In this document: one piece after another, positions 4,987 through 16,300 of the stretch
Layout: each line of letters starts with the position of its first letter
How positions within the stretch are numbered: the first letter of the stretch is position 1
Source: Clostridia bacterium
GTDB lineage: Bacteria > Bacillota > Clostridia > Christensenellales > UBA3700
Length of the DNA stretch: 22,604 nucleotides
NCBI GenBank assembly: GCA_900772745.1
Contig: CAAGRV010000128.1
Coordinates: 1 to 22,604 of the forward strand
Direction of reading: 5' to 3'
The notes under the pieces: generated by a model
Seen by the model: the letters and a program-made list of their open reading frames with translations, nothing else
Told to the model about the DNA's origin: nothing
The model's database searches: none
Translations under genes and position numbers: made by a program

Positions 4987-7900
4987 ATGAGAAACAAAAA
5001 ACTTATTTTGTTGGTCGCTTTGACTCTATTGCTCGTACTTTCTTTGTCACTCGTGCTTAGTGCCTGCGATTGGGGGACAAACAAACCAGGTGGCAATGGC
5101 ACAGGTAACGGCAACGGCAATGGTAGCGGTAGCGGCGACAAACCAAGCGGCGGTGATAACACCGGCGGTGGCGGCACAGGCGGTGGTGGCACAAAACCTG
5201 GTGGAAACAACCCACCACCTCCACCTCCTCCACCACCAGAAGAAGACGAGGACGATGGCCCGGGTATTTTCAGTGCAAAGCAGATTCTTGAAGAGATGAT
5301 GGCTGGTATTGAGGCTACAGGCGGGGATGAGAAGAAACTCAACTTCAATATGTCGTCTACTGTTTTGACAAAGGATGGTAAGAAGTACAACTTCTCTATC
5401 AAAACCAATCTTGTAGGCGTTTTTGGCGACGAAGAGGCAATCAAGAATTCTCAGTTTTTGATGGAGCTCAAAGATGTCACTGACACCAACACGGACAATC
5501 AGTCCGTGGTTTTTGGTATGTACATAGACGACGGCAAGGTATATGTCAAAGCAGAAGGATATGACAACTTGATTTGTTTGTCAGACTTCAATATGAATTA
5601 TGTGCTTGACATACTCAAAAAAGGTGCTCCACAAATTTTGCCGCTTATTGACAAGCTTTTGACAGATAATGGTGTACCTTTGAAGGTAGACGCAATTATC
5701 AACCTTGTCATCAGTATGTTGTGTGGCAGTCCTAGCAAGATTACAGAAGACAATATTACATATCTTTCTGTTGATCTCGAAATCAAGAAATTTGTCGAAG
5801 ATTTGCTGGGCTTGGTAGGCGGACTTGAGTTGCCTATCAATATCAAGCTCAAACCTTTGCTAGACACAATTAGATCTCTTGTGCCAAACGTAAAGATTGC
5901 ATTGGCTGCAAAGCTTGTTGATGGTGCACTTGCTCAAGGTGAAGAGGCTTTCAGCGTAAAGATTATTGACAAGGACGTCCCAGCCGAAACCCAAGATAGT
6001 GAAGTAGCGTCCAGCTCTGATACATTGCAAAAGAATGAAGTATTCTCATTGACAGCAAGTATGAAAATTACTTCAGAGTTGGTTGATCTCAATCTTCCAG
6101 CCAACAAAGACACAGTGTTCAGAGAGTTTAGTTTTACCAACCTAGGCTTTGACATTGACTTTATTCTCAACACGGCTGATGGTACTGGTTCTGCAAAACA
6201 AGTAGACATAGGAAAAATAATCAACACATTCTTGAAGCTAGATCCAAAGAACACGTTCCAACTTCCAGAGGGCGTACTTATGCTCACTGTTGATATGGGC
6301 TTTAGACTTAGTTTCAAGTTTGACTTGGATTTGAACTATGCCAACGAGCCAGTTGACAAGAACCTTATCGCCGTAGAGTTGTTCCTTATCAACAAGGATC
6401 ACCAAAAGATTGAGCAAGAGCCACAACTTGGTTTGTATTATCAAGAAGGTGCGGCTTATGTTACTCTCGGCAATCTCATTCCTAACTATTACAAGAGTAA
6501 AAATATAAGACTTGGTATTGATCTCAAACCACTCATCAATACTTTGGTTACAAAAGTAACTGATGCTATCGACAAGGCATTGGGTACAGATTTCAATACT
6601 GCAATCAACAGCAAATCTGACAATATTGCTACTGTTGCGGCATTGGCAAATACAACAATTTTGACAGCTGACGAAAACGGAGAGCCTGTTGCAAAACCAG
6701 GATACGTTCGTCTTCTCGACGCTATAGCAGAGGCGTTCGGCATTCAAAATTATCTCAAAACCGACCATATGACAGACGCCAATCCATATTTGGAATTGAT
6801 AGCTGGCAATGGTTTGCTTGCCGCGATTGAGTATTGTATTCCAAATCTAAAGATACCATTTAGATTCCCGGATATTATGAGTGATATTAGCATAAAGATT
6901 GGAAACATAGTTGTGCCTGATATTGGTACGCCGGAGTATGACAAATACAAAGAAAACGGAACAAAACTATTCGGCATAAGTGGTAAAGTAAGCGTTGGAG
7001 GCGTCAATGTAGACTTGCAACTACGCAACTTTGACTTGTTTATGCAAGATATGGACTTCCAAAAATATGTTACCGAGCGTATTGGAGAAAAGGATAAGGC
7101 AGCTAAGACTCTCAAAGGACTCCTAGACGACGTTCTTGCCAACTTCCATTTCCAAACCAACCTAAAAATTCAATTTACAAAGGGTACGTATGACCTAGTA
7201 CCATTCTTGCTAGGCGTAGGTGGTGACGCTTTGAAGATGCTCGAAGGACAACATTTGTTGTGGACGTTCGACGCTGACTTCTTGCTCGACGCAGACCTTG
7301 TTGTTCAAGTTGCACTCGACAAAGCAAATCACGCCAACAGCTCTTTGGTTGTAGAACTCAGAACAAACAAGCCAATCTCTATCGGCAACACAGAGTTGTT
7401 CCCAGCGGGTACAGTTATCCTAGGTCTATATGGATATAATAATTCTGTATATGCAGATCTATCCAATATCAAGATTGCCAAGATCACTTTGCCACAGCTT
7501 AGAGCCGATCTAGACTTTACGGCGGCTGTTTACAAGTTCCTAGACAAAATCAAAGACTTCCCATTTGATTTGAATGGTTTGTTCAACAAAAAAGATGACG
7601 CCAACGGCAACACACAAACAAATGACAAGTTGGCAGGTCAACAATATGCTATCGAGCAAATGTTCGTAGATGGCAACGTTGAAGGAGAACTCACTCCACT
7701 AGGTCAAATCATCGTAGGTGTAAATGCTGATACTTTGACAGTAGGCACTACGCTTGCGGCAATCCTTGATCTCATCAATGAAATCAACAGACAAAACGGC
7801 AAAACAGACGTGATTTCCGTTGACTTTATCAAAGATTTGAGCATCAATCTCAAAGCGTCTAGACTTAATGGTTTGAACATTGACGTTGCGGCAGAACTCG

Positions 7901-10900
7901 TTCCTAAGGTAGAGCTTGTTGGCGGCAAGCCAAAGGTAGACGCCACAGGTAAGACTATCTACAAATATGAAAGCGGTTTGAAACTTCACTTCGAAACAGG
8001 CACAGAGAACAAGCCATTGCAGATTGGCAATCTCGGCAAGCTCAAAATAGATCTATCTAAGAAGGCGGACGCTTTCGCAAAATATGAAGACGACCTCATT
8101 CAAGCTCTTGTGAGCACCGTCGGTAAAGCTAAATTTACCGCCAAGGTAAACTTCAAGACATTTAATGAGAAGTTTGATCTTACTTCTATCATCAACAATA
8201 TCTTGTCTGCCAACGGCAAAGAAATCAACTTGCCTATCAACTTGCACCTAGATGATTGGGATACAGAAGTAGATTTGGTGGTTGCTTGGAAACTTGACCT
8301 AGAAAACTTCCGCAACTCTCAACTCCAAGTCAAGTTCTCTTATGGTAAAAAGACCTTGCTCGAAGTAGATATTTTGCAAGGTAGCCTTGTAGTTGACCTT
8401 ACAGGACTAGGTTTCTTCAAGCTTGAACTTGTCAATTCTCCATTCGTAGAGCTCATCAACAATGCTCTCAAAGGCGTTGTGAAAAAGCTTGGCAACTTCA
8501 ACTTGTCAGAGCTTTTGGATAAAGTAATCGGCAATACAAATCCAGGTGAGCAAACTAGCAACAACGTTATTGCAAACGCTAGCTTTGCAGATTCGACACC
8601 AAACGAAAACCCACCTGCAGGTGACAACAAACCATCAGCTGGACTTGACCAAAATACCTTGGACTTGATTGCAATCGTTATCAATGGTATCAAAGCCAAC
8701 AACGCAACGTTGTTCGTCAAACTTGACGCATTGATGATGGATCAAATTTTCTCCAAGCTACTTGGTTTTGGACTAGGTATTGGTATAGGCGTAGACGCCA
8801 AGTTTGACGTTGTGAACGGCGAGATGGATATCTCACTTGGTGTAGAGAGTATGTCTATTGATATCAACTTCAAGATGGTAGTAGGCGCAGACGCCGAAAT
8901 CGACCTTGTAGCAGAGGGCGTTGACCTCAACGCTATTCCTGATTGGGACGCTACTAATGGTGCGACGCTCACCAAGTCTTTGCTTGACAACCTTGACATT
9001 GCGCTTGCAGTCGACTACAAACTTACCAATCGTGACAATGCGGCGTTCCGCAAAAACTTTGGTGATGACTCGTCCGTTGAAGACTATGATGAGTCAAACA
9101 ACGAGCCGGCAGGAACATACTACACCCGTATTATTGTAGAAAAGCTAAAGAACAACAAGACTCTTGCCAACACCGGTGGTAAAAAGGCGTCTAAGGGTTC
9201 TATTCTTGTTACGGTTGCTAGTATCAATAAGACCAAATATAATAACAGTGAAAAGCTGGACGGAGACAACTTCTCCCCAATGGTTTATGCTGAGCTCAAC
9301 TACAATGAAGGAAAGCTCAACGTGGCTCTTGCTAAGGGATTGATCAAACTTGGCAGTATTGTGGACTTTGCTGACGTTATCAATATCAGCACTCCGCTCG
9401 ATATTATCAACTTGTTGGGTCCAACTCTCGACAAGATGCTCGAAGATATACGTAGCTTGAACAAAGACTATGTCAAACCAGAGAATCCAGACGAAACAAA
9501 TCCTAATCCAGATGGTGGAGATGGTGGCACAACTGGCGGTGACAGCGGTACAACCACTCCAGAAGAACCAAAAGAGCCATCACGTATGGACAAAGCATTC
9601 GCAAATCTTGACATTATGCAACTCTTGGGTGGCGGTATCGACGTATATCTCCGCAACACTGGTCTATTCAACGTCAACGTAACTTTCGATCCTTTCACCA
9701 TCAACTGGGTGATTGACGAAGTGGTGTCTTCTTTGTTCGGACCTGACACAATTCTCAACCTTGCAGAGATCACCAAGACGTATGATGAAAATGGCAACGT
9801 TACCAGTCAAATGTTGCACGACAACTATCTCGCTAAAGTAAACTGGGATAGAATCGACGCAGAGCACTTCTGGTTTAGCTTGCAAGACCAACTCAAACCA
9901 CTTGCAAAAGACGCAGTTAGAAGTCTTGGTTACGGCGCAGCTGCACCACTTATTACTGATGCGATTCTCAATGGTTTCTACAAGCAAATCAGAAGAGTAG
10001 TAACAAGATTGTTGCCATTCCCTGTATTCAACGACTTCCAAGCAGGTATTAACGTGATGGACGGCACGTTCGCCAACGTTTATATCCAAGGATATGACAA
10101 GAACCAAAACGTATATCTGCCACAAGGCAAGACGATATATTTGTGGAATCCTAGCACAAAACAACACGAAAAGAAAGTTGTAGGTGAGAACGAATGGACC
10201 ATCTACACATACAAACAAATCACGGGACGCACATCAGGAGGCAGTGATGACGTATTGGGCGGCGGAGCATTCTATTCTCGTCAATATGCGGCGTCCAACG
10301 AGCCAAACGTTGACCAAGGCACATACAGGTGGTACGGACGCTCTCGTAGCGCCAAGTATCATACCGAGATTTGGCTCTACAACTGCTCACCGGGCGTAGG
10401 TAAGCCAACCAACCCTTATGATACAACAGATGGCGTAATGACTTGGGGCGAGATTGACGCTGCTCCAAAATTCGACCCATATTCTTATAGTTCGACCATA
10501 ACTGACGGCTTGTATCAAACGACCAACGAGGCAAAGAGCGCTTTCCTTGCAAAGGAATTCAGCAACAAAGAAGTCAAGTACCAAAAAGGCACGACACTTC
10601 TCAAAACAACACCTACTTACAGCTGTATAGCCAAGGTTGACAAAGACGGCAAAGTCATTGATACCAATGGCTATCCAAAGAGTTTGGACGCTATCAACTT
10701 CAACGATCCTGGCATCTACCAAATCGAGGCAAAAGCTCAATTCAGCGGTGGAATAGTCAGAACATATACGATCTATATGACAATATATGGTTTTGATACA
10801 ATCACAGGTATTGGAGAATATGATCTCAACAAGAGTTTCGTAAACGAAATTCAACTCCACGCATACAGCAGTTTGCCAAAGATGGTTGTTATCAAATATG

Positions 10901-13314
10901 ACGTGCCAGACGTTCGAGGTGAGACCACCAGAAGAATACCGGTGACAGACAGTATGTTCTCTGATTATGCTCCACAAGGAGTGCATGATCACACGATCAC
11001 TACTGCCAAAATCAAACTTCCTGGCAGTCAAATTAGACAATTCAACCTACACTATCTCGACAGCAAGGTTGAAGAAGTAAGGGGTGGCAAGTACATACCT
11101 ATTGACTTGTACCAATTCACGGCAACGCTCGAAGAGCAACTTTCGGTTTATGCTCCAGAATTGCTCTACTTCCAATATCCAAACGGAGCGTCTGACAAAA
11201 TTAAAGTCAACGGCAAATGGGATATGACCGAGGCAAGAGCTCTTGTAGAAAAGCAAGATCTCAAAGGAATAGTGTACAAGATTACCAACACGATTGGATC
11301 TTCCACAACACTTCAAGATGTCAGCATTTACTTCGTAGTAAAATCAAGAGAAGTTGACAATATTGAAATCAATGGACAACAAAACATTGTCAGAATTAGT
11401 CCATACCAATACTATCTCTACAACGTATCTGACCAAATCAAAGATGCAGAAGGCAACTTGCCAGCGGCAAAGGATGAAACGCTCAACCCATTCCCAACCA
11501 CTGTCAAAGCTACCTACACCGCAACGCTCAACGCAGAGGGCAACCCATATCTCGACGAGAAGGGCAACCCAATCGCAGGTTTGGGCAGATATACAGAGGA
11601 CGTTTTGGTAAGACCTTGGAAGTTCGAAGGAACGCTTACTTGGGACAACAACAACAAGATCCAAAAAGACGCCCAAGGCAACCCTGTCAAGAACACAACC
11701 TTGACGCTCGACACCATATCAACTATTCCAAACAAACCGGGTGAAACTGGCGAAGAGAAGAGAGTATATGATACAAAATTCACTTGGGACTACAAGCTCA
11801 ACGTAACTTTGGATAGAAACGAGGTGCAAGAGATTTACTTCGATGAAGAGCTCAAAAACAACGTATTCTCTATTGATCCTTATCAATATAGTATCTACGG
11901 CGACAAGATTTTCCCAAAACAAGCATGGGTAAAATTCATCAACGGTAGCGTTATGAAAATGCCAATCGCATGGGTGAAAGAAGAGCTCGAAACGTTCGGA
12001 AGAGCATTCGGATTCGAAGAGCAAACAAGACAATTCAGAGCTTATATCGGCTATGATCTCAAGTCTTATCCAGATGGCGTAATTCCTCAAGCAGACGTAT
12101 TTGCAGAGGGTGGCAAGCTTGCCAACGCTGACTATGCCAAGGCGGCAAATATCGACGGCAAGTTCTTGCAAAGAATCGTTGTGAACGCTCGCGTAGAAGG
12201 CTTGGTAGCTGACGGAATTGATATGAAGGGCAGCACTCTCAATCCAAACACAGTATTTGCTGTTGACCCAGTCATCAACAAATATCTCAAAGACAGTGAA
12301 GGCAAAGCACGCAGTCCATTCCCAAGCCAAGTAAAAGTAGTCTACAAGAACAACGCAGGTTCTGCAATCCTTCCAGTGACTTGGACATATGATGAGAATG
12401 CTATCAACAATATCAACGGCGTTGAGAATATGGTTGCTACCGCAACTATCCAAGGCACAAATATCAGCTTTGATATCAACTGCAGAGTGCTTGGCAGAAC
12501 CAACCCTATTGTGATAGACAACACTCGTACAATCAATCCATACGATTGTGACTATGACGAGAGTGGCAACAGAGTTTATAGAGAATTCACCAAGACTTTG
12601 AGCGTCAAGTACTTTACGTCTTATGCACTCAAAGTGACTGAGATTGAGACCAAGAAAGAATTCGAAATAACCGACTTGTTCACCGAGGCAATGCGTGACG
12701 AGGCAAGGGCTTTCTACACCACTGGCGACAATGCAGGCAAGTACAACGTAGAAAATCTCGAAGATATCTATGCTACGTACGATATCCCGGTAGAGTGGAA
12801 CACTCGTGAAATCAGCTACAAAGCGCCACTCAGAGAAGGTAAGGACGTCACAATCAATGCTTTTGCAACGTTCGTAGGCGCAACCACAGAAGTCGAAACA
12901 ATCGCAATTCCTTGCACGATTTTGTACAAGAAGATTGTCAGCATTGACGAAGATCCGAACTATACCATTTACGTAGTTCAAGATGGAGCCAACTTGTCAG
13001 ACGCAGAGAGAGCGTCTAAGAAAATCGAGAGAGAAGTATACGTGACTTTCACTGACGGAAGAAAACTTAGCGATGGCTCATGGGATCCACAGGGATTGGA
13101 GGCTGTCAAGATAAAGGTTACGTTCGATTTGAATCACGTTGATTTCAGCACACCGGCTTACAATATCGAGACTTCCGAGCCTTTGGCTGGATATAGTCCA
13201 ACTCAAGCCACAGCTTATATCTTGAAGAATTCTGATATCGAACAAACTATAACAATCAATGTATATGTAACAACCAAGCCAACTGCCGATACAGATACTC
13301 CAGCTGGCAACTAA
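4987..13314 (+). CDS. Giant surface lipoprotein (2775 aa), repeated beta-rich modules and Ig-like domains
   Basis: A lipid-anchored exported protein of unknown function. The signal peptide ends in lipobox LSAC (Cys27). A Gly/Asn/Ser-rich linker (30-75), nine prolines (76-84) and an acidic run follow, probably a wall-spanning stalk. Residues about 92-1700 hold recurring units in which a G[LM]Y-x-x-[DEN]G-x-x-Y strand pair alternates with amphipathic helices. Examples are GMYIDDGKVYV near 179, LGLYYQEGAAYV at 481, LGLYGYNNSVYA at 812 and related strands near 1130, 1433 and 1690; helix motifs IKLKPLLDTI (287-296) and IDLKPLINTL (about 511-520) match each other. This recalls LolA/LppX-type half-barrels but is unproven. 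Low-complexity linkers lie at about 1186-1218 and 1498-1531. The C-terminal third has Ig-like modules with a TLTWD/P[VI]xW strand at 2216, 2326, 2463 and 2601. There is no C-terminal membrane helix. It is the first gene of a three-gene operon. Confidence 0.9.
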   Translation: MRNKKLILLVALTLLLVLSLSLVLSACDWGTNKPGGNGTGNGNGNGSGSGDKPSGGDNTGGGGTGGGGTKPGGNNPPPPPPPPPEEDEDDGPGIFSAKQILEEMMAGIEATGGDEKKLNFNMSSTVLTKDGKKYNFSIKTNLVGVFGDEEAIKNSQFLMELKDVTDTNTDNQSVVFGMYIDDGKVYVKAEGYDNLICLSDFNMNYVLDILKKGAPQILPLIDKLLTDNGVPLKVDAIINLVISMLCGSPSKITEDNITYLSVDLEIKKFVEDLLGLVGGLELPINIKLKPLLDTIRSLVPNVKIALAAKLVDGALAQGEEAFSVKIIDKDVPAETQDSEVASSSDTLQKNEVFSLTASMKITSELVDLNLPANKDTVFREFSFTNLGFDIDFILNTADGTGSAKQVDIGKIINTFLKLDPKNTFQLPEGVLMLTVDMGFRLSFKFDLDLNYANEPVDKNLIAVELFLINKDHQKIEQEPQLGLYYQEGAAYVTLGNLIPNYYKSKNIRLGIDLKPLINTLVTKVTDAIDKALGTDFNTAINSKSDNIATVAALANTTILTADENGEPVAKPGYVRLLDAIAEAFGIQNYLKTDHMTDANPYLELIAGNGLLAAIEYCIPNLKIPFRFPDIMSDISIKIGNIVVPDIGTPEYDKYKENGTKLFGISGKVSVGGVNVDLQLRNFDLFMQDMDFQKYVTERIGEKDKAAKTLKGLLDDVLANFHFQTNLKIQFTKGTYDLVPFLLGVGGDALKMLEGQHLLWTFDADFLLDADLVVQVALDKANHANSSLVVELRTNKPISIGNTELFPAGTVILGLYGYNNSVYADLSNIKIAKITLPQLRADLDFTAAVYKFLDKIKDFPFDLNGLFNKKDDANGNTQTNDKLAGQQYAIEQMFVDGNVEGELTPLGQIIVGVNADTLTVGTTLAAILDLINEINRQNGKTDVISVDFIKDLSINLKASRLNGLNIDVAAELVPKVELVGGKPKVDATGKTIYKYESGLKLHFETGTENKPLQIGNLGKLKIDLSKKADAFAKYEDDLIQALVSTVGKAKFTAKVNFKTFNEKFDLTSIINNILSANGKEINLPINLHLDDWDTEVDLVVAWKLDLENFRNSQLQVKFSYGKKTLLEVDILQGSLVVDLTGLGFFKLELVNSPFVELINNALKGVVKKLGNFNLSELLDKVIGNTNPGEQTSNNVIANASFADSTPNENPPAGDNKPSAGLDQNTLDLIAIVINGIKANNATLFVKLDALMMDQIFSKLLGFGLGIGIGVDAKFDVVNGEMDISLGVESMSIDINFKMVVGADAEIDLVAEGVDLNAIPDWDATNGATLTKSLLDNLDIALAVDYKLTNRDNAAFRKNFGDDSSVEDYDESNNEPAGTYYTRIIVEKLKNNKTLANTGGKKASKGSILVTVASINKTKYNNSEKLDGDNFSPMVYAELNYNEGKLNVALAKGLIKLGSIVDFADVINISTPLDIINLLGPTLDKMLEDIRSLNKDYVKPENPDETNPNPDGGDGGTTGGDSGTTTPEEPKEPSRMDKAFANLDIMQLLGGGIDVYLRNTGLFNVNVTFDPFTINWVIDEVVSSLFGPDTILNLAEITKTYDENGNVTSQMLHDNYLAKVNWDRIDAEHFWFSLQDQLKPLAKDAVRSLGYGAAAPLITDAILNGFYKQIRRVVTRLLPFPVFNDFQAGINVMDGTFANVYIQGYDKNQNVYLPQGKTIYLWNPSTKQHEKKVVGENEWTIYTYKQITGRTSGGSDDVLGGGAFYSRQYAASNEPNVDQGTYRWYGRSRSAKYHTEIWLYNCSPGVGKPTNPYDTTDGVMTWGEIDAAPKFDPYSYSSTITDGLYQTTNEAKSAFLAKEFSNKEVKYQKGTTLLKTTPTYSCIAKVDKDGKVIDTNGYPKSLDAINFNDPGIYQIEAKAQFSGGIVRTYTIYMTIYGFDTITGIGEYDLNKSFVNEIQLHAYSSLPKMVVIKYDVPDVRGETTRRIPVTDSMFSDYAPQGVHDHTITTAKIKLPGSQIRQFNLHYLDSKVEEVRGGKYIPIDLYQFTATLEEQLSVYAPELLYFQYPNGASDKIKVNGKWDMTEARALVEKQDLKGIVYKITNTIGSSTTLQDVSIYFVVKSREVDNIEINGQQNIVRISPYQYYLYNVSDQIKDAEGNLPAAKDETLNPFPTTVKATYTATLNAEGNPYLDEKGNPIAGLGRYTEDVLVRPWKFEGTLTWDNNNKIQKDAQGNPVKNTTLTLDTISTIPNKPGETGEEKRVYDTKFTWDYKLNVTLDRNEVQEIYFDEELKNNVFSIDPYQYSIYGDKIFPKQAWVKFINGSVMKMPIAWVKEELETFGRAFGFEEQTRQFRAYIGYDLKSYPDGVIPQADVFAEGGKLANADYAKAANIDGKFLQRIVVNARVEGLVADGIDMKGSTLNPNTVFAVDPVINKYLKDSEGKARSPFPSQVKVVYKNNAGSAILPVTWTYDENAINNINGVENMVATATIQGTNISFDINCRVLGRTNPIVIDNTRTINPYDCDYDESGNRVYREFTKTLSVKYFTSYALKVTEIETKKEFEITDLFTEAMRDEARAFYTTGDNAGKYNVENLEDIYATYDIPVEWNTREISYKAPLREGKDVTINAFATFVGATTEVETIAIPCTILYKKIVSIDEDPNYTIYVVQDGANLSDAERASKKIEREVYVTFTDGRKLSDGSWDPQGLEAVKIKVTFDLNHVDFSTPAYNIETSEPLAGYSPTQATAYILKNSDIEQTITINVYVTTKPTADTDTPAGN

Positions 13315-13327
13315 GGGGGAATGATAG

Positions 13328-16300
13328 ATGACAACAACTAGAAATCACAAACTAATCATATCCATCATAGCAACGATACTCGCAGTATCGTTGCTGTGCA
13401 CGGTTTGCTTTATAGCGCAAGAAAAGGTGCAAACTGCCGACAAGGCGTATGCAGAAAACTATTCTTCCAACCTTGTGACCAATGATGGCAAGATTTTGGA
13501 CCACCCATCAGGCAATGAGCACTACACAGAGGCAGAACTTAGAGCCAAAGCAGAAGCTCAAGGCAAAATGTTCAAGTGGATAACAACCCAAGATGACTTG
13601 CATTATTTTATTGCCAACAACAATAACAATTTGATGAATAATGGCAACGTCTATGCGGCGCTATCCAAAAATCTCGAGCTTGACTGGGTTGGAGCAACCA
13701 AGACATATTTTGGTAACGACAACAGCTCAATGTACACTCTTGGTAGCAACGCAATCTTTGATGGCAATGGCTATACTATCAGTATCAAAGCAGGTCTAGG
13801 CAAGGGTAGATATTCGAGTGACGTTTGGACTTGCGACAACAATATTATGCCGGTGCCAAACACTGATGAAAGTGGCAATGCAAATAATAAAAGAGATAAT
13901 ATAAATATGATTTTTACCGGTTATTTCTTCGCCAAAGTAGAGGGCACAATCAAGAATACTTCTTTCAGCTTTACTTCTACTCACCAAGTGTCCACCACCA
14001 AAGACCTTGATACCAGCAAGAGTTTGTACAATGATACCCAATATTTGGTTGTTGCAGGTATCGTGGCGGGCGCTGTCATCGGCGGTACTGTCGACAACTG
14101 TCGCCTTGACGTAAACAACAATTTTGTACATGGCAGAAACGGTATAGGATATTCAGGATTTGACTGGAAATTCTTTAAGGAAAACGGAGTATTTACGGCA
14201 GGTATTGCCGGTCTTGTGACCAAAGGAGCACGTATCAATGCCGTAACTGTCAATATCAAAAATGGCGCAACCATTTGTTCGCACGCAACAGGAGCGTCAA
14301 GTGGTACAACAAGAGGCGGTATCGCAATTACCGGTGGCGTAGTAGGCAACTATGCTCCTGTGGGTGGTACTCAAATCACTCGAGTTACTTTGATGGGCGA
14401 AGGCTCAGTTGAGGCGTACATGGGTTACGCCAACCAAGACTCACACTTCCAAACTTTCCCTGGCGGTGTTTTGGGCGCTAGTATGTATTTTACCGATTGG
14501 GGCGACTGGAAAAACTATATTATCGGAGAAAGTAGCTACAGCACGCACTACAGCGGTCAAGGACTTAGTGATTCAGGTGCAAAAATCAGTAGCATTATGT
14601 CAGGCTGGCAGGGCTATATCATGCACAACCTCCGTGTTGCATGGGATAGAAGACTAGAAAAGAAAGAGTATGCCGCAATGTTTGGTTGCGTAGGTGGCAC
14701 TACGCAAAACGCAAGTGGTATCAGTGGACTTGTAGCGCTGTATGACTATATCAATGTACGTAAAGCAAAGGGCGTGCCAGAGGCGAATTGTGACGCTCTT
14801 GACGTAGAGCATTGTGACGGAGTTTACAATGGCAATGGTCGTATTCCATATTCTACCGTAGGTATCCAAATATATCCAGCCACCACGGGCGGATCGGTTA
14901 CCGTTTCGTTTGATACGAGAGTGTCGAGTTATGACATTCGTGTCGAAGCCAAAGCCGACGAGTATGATCTCACCGAATTCGGCGAGATGAATCAAGATAT
15001 TGGCAGTGCCGCTTACAAGACAGGTACTTACAAAGACAACCAATTTGGTTATACCATTTGGAGCCTTGATATCAACACCGGCAATGCCAACACCCAACAA
15101 ATCAAACCTACCGATTGTGCGGGTGCAGACATTCGTTTCCTTACCGCAGAAGAATATGGTAGCTATGTTTACAAATTCGGCGAGGTAGTGGATTACCAAC
15201 TAAAATCCAACAACGCAGGTAGCAATAAGCCTTATGATGGTGTTGCTCTCAATGACCCTACGCTCAAACTTTTCGGCAAGGCGGGCAACATTCCTTTGGC
15301 TGAAAATGACGGAACTGTCCTAAACAAACTGCCATATCAGATAGAATTGAAGACTGCCATCACCAACCAGCTCATCAGCGACCACTCTAGAGCCAAGCTC
15401 CCTGGTAGCTACGTATATGAGTCAGTTTATACGTATGGCGACGAAAGCACTGGCACCAAACTAGCATATTATGATCAGACCAATAGAAAAATTGCCAGAT
15501 ACGATTCTTCTAAGAAAAACGTGTATGCAATCAACGTTGCCACACTCACAGTTACAGGCGCTCAACCAACTTGGGTAAAAGAGGCAAATCTAACGTTGAC
15601 TATTGGCAGTGGTGGCGGAACTTTCCAAGCCATCAAGTATTCTAAGAATGGCGTATGGAATCCAAATCTTATCCCAACGGCTGGTAACACCTATCACGAG
15701 TTCCGTGTGAACGAAACGACTTCGTCGTATGGCGACGAATATATTTTCGAGGCATATTGCCACGAAACGTCCCCGACAGGCGAGCCAATCGACGTAAAGG
15801 TTGCAGAGCTTACGTCATCAGTCAACGTGCTTGTAGACGCTTCGGCTCCTATCATACGCAATATCAAGTATTTTAGAGAAGTGACAGGGACAGATGGAGC
15901 TACTTCTTGGACAGCCATCACCGAAGAGCAAGCTACCACCGAGTGGCGCAAAACTCCTATCAAAATGACCTATGAGTTCAGCGATGAAGGTCGTTCGGGA
16001 CTTGCTAGCTTGAGCGCAGGCAATACTTATGTCGAAAAAACCAACCCAACAACAGGCGAAAAATATTGGGAATGCGAAACGGTTATGACCACCGGCGCTC
16101 AGTACACCATTATTTGTACAGACGCCAGAGGTAACGAATTTACCAAGTACGTAAGAGTAAGTATCGATTCGACCAACCCAACACTGACCGCCGCTATCGG
16201 TTCGACAAATTATGACAGTTTTTATATGTACAATGAAACATGGTGTTATTCGGAAGCATTGCCGATAGACTATACTGCGACTGTCGGCGGTAGCGAATAC

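Noticed and set aside
4941..5444. Minus-strand frame with Gly, Pro and Ser runs
   Set aside because: It is only the complement of the Gly/Pro linker of the giant lipoprotein.
11719..12981. Long open frame on the minus strand (420 codons) inside the giant lipoprotein gene
   Set aside because: It mirrors the codon pattern of the plus-strand gene, has implausible Cys/Tyr/Val-rich composition, no ribosome binding site and no recognisable domain.
10021..13314. Cadherin or enzyme domain in the C-terminal third of the giant lipoprotein
   Set aside because: I see only Ig-like strand patterns (P[VI]xW) and no DxDxNDN calcium motifs or catalytic signatures.
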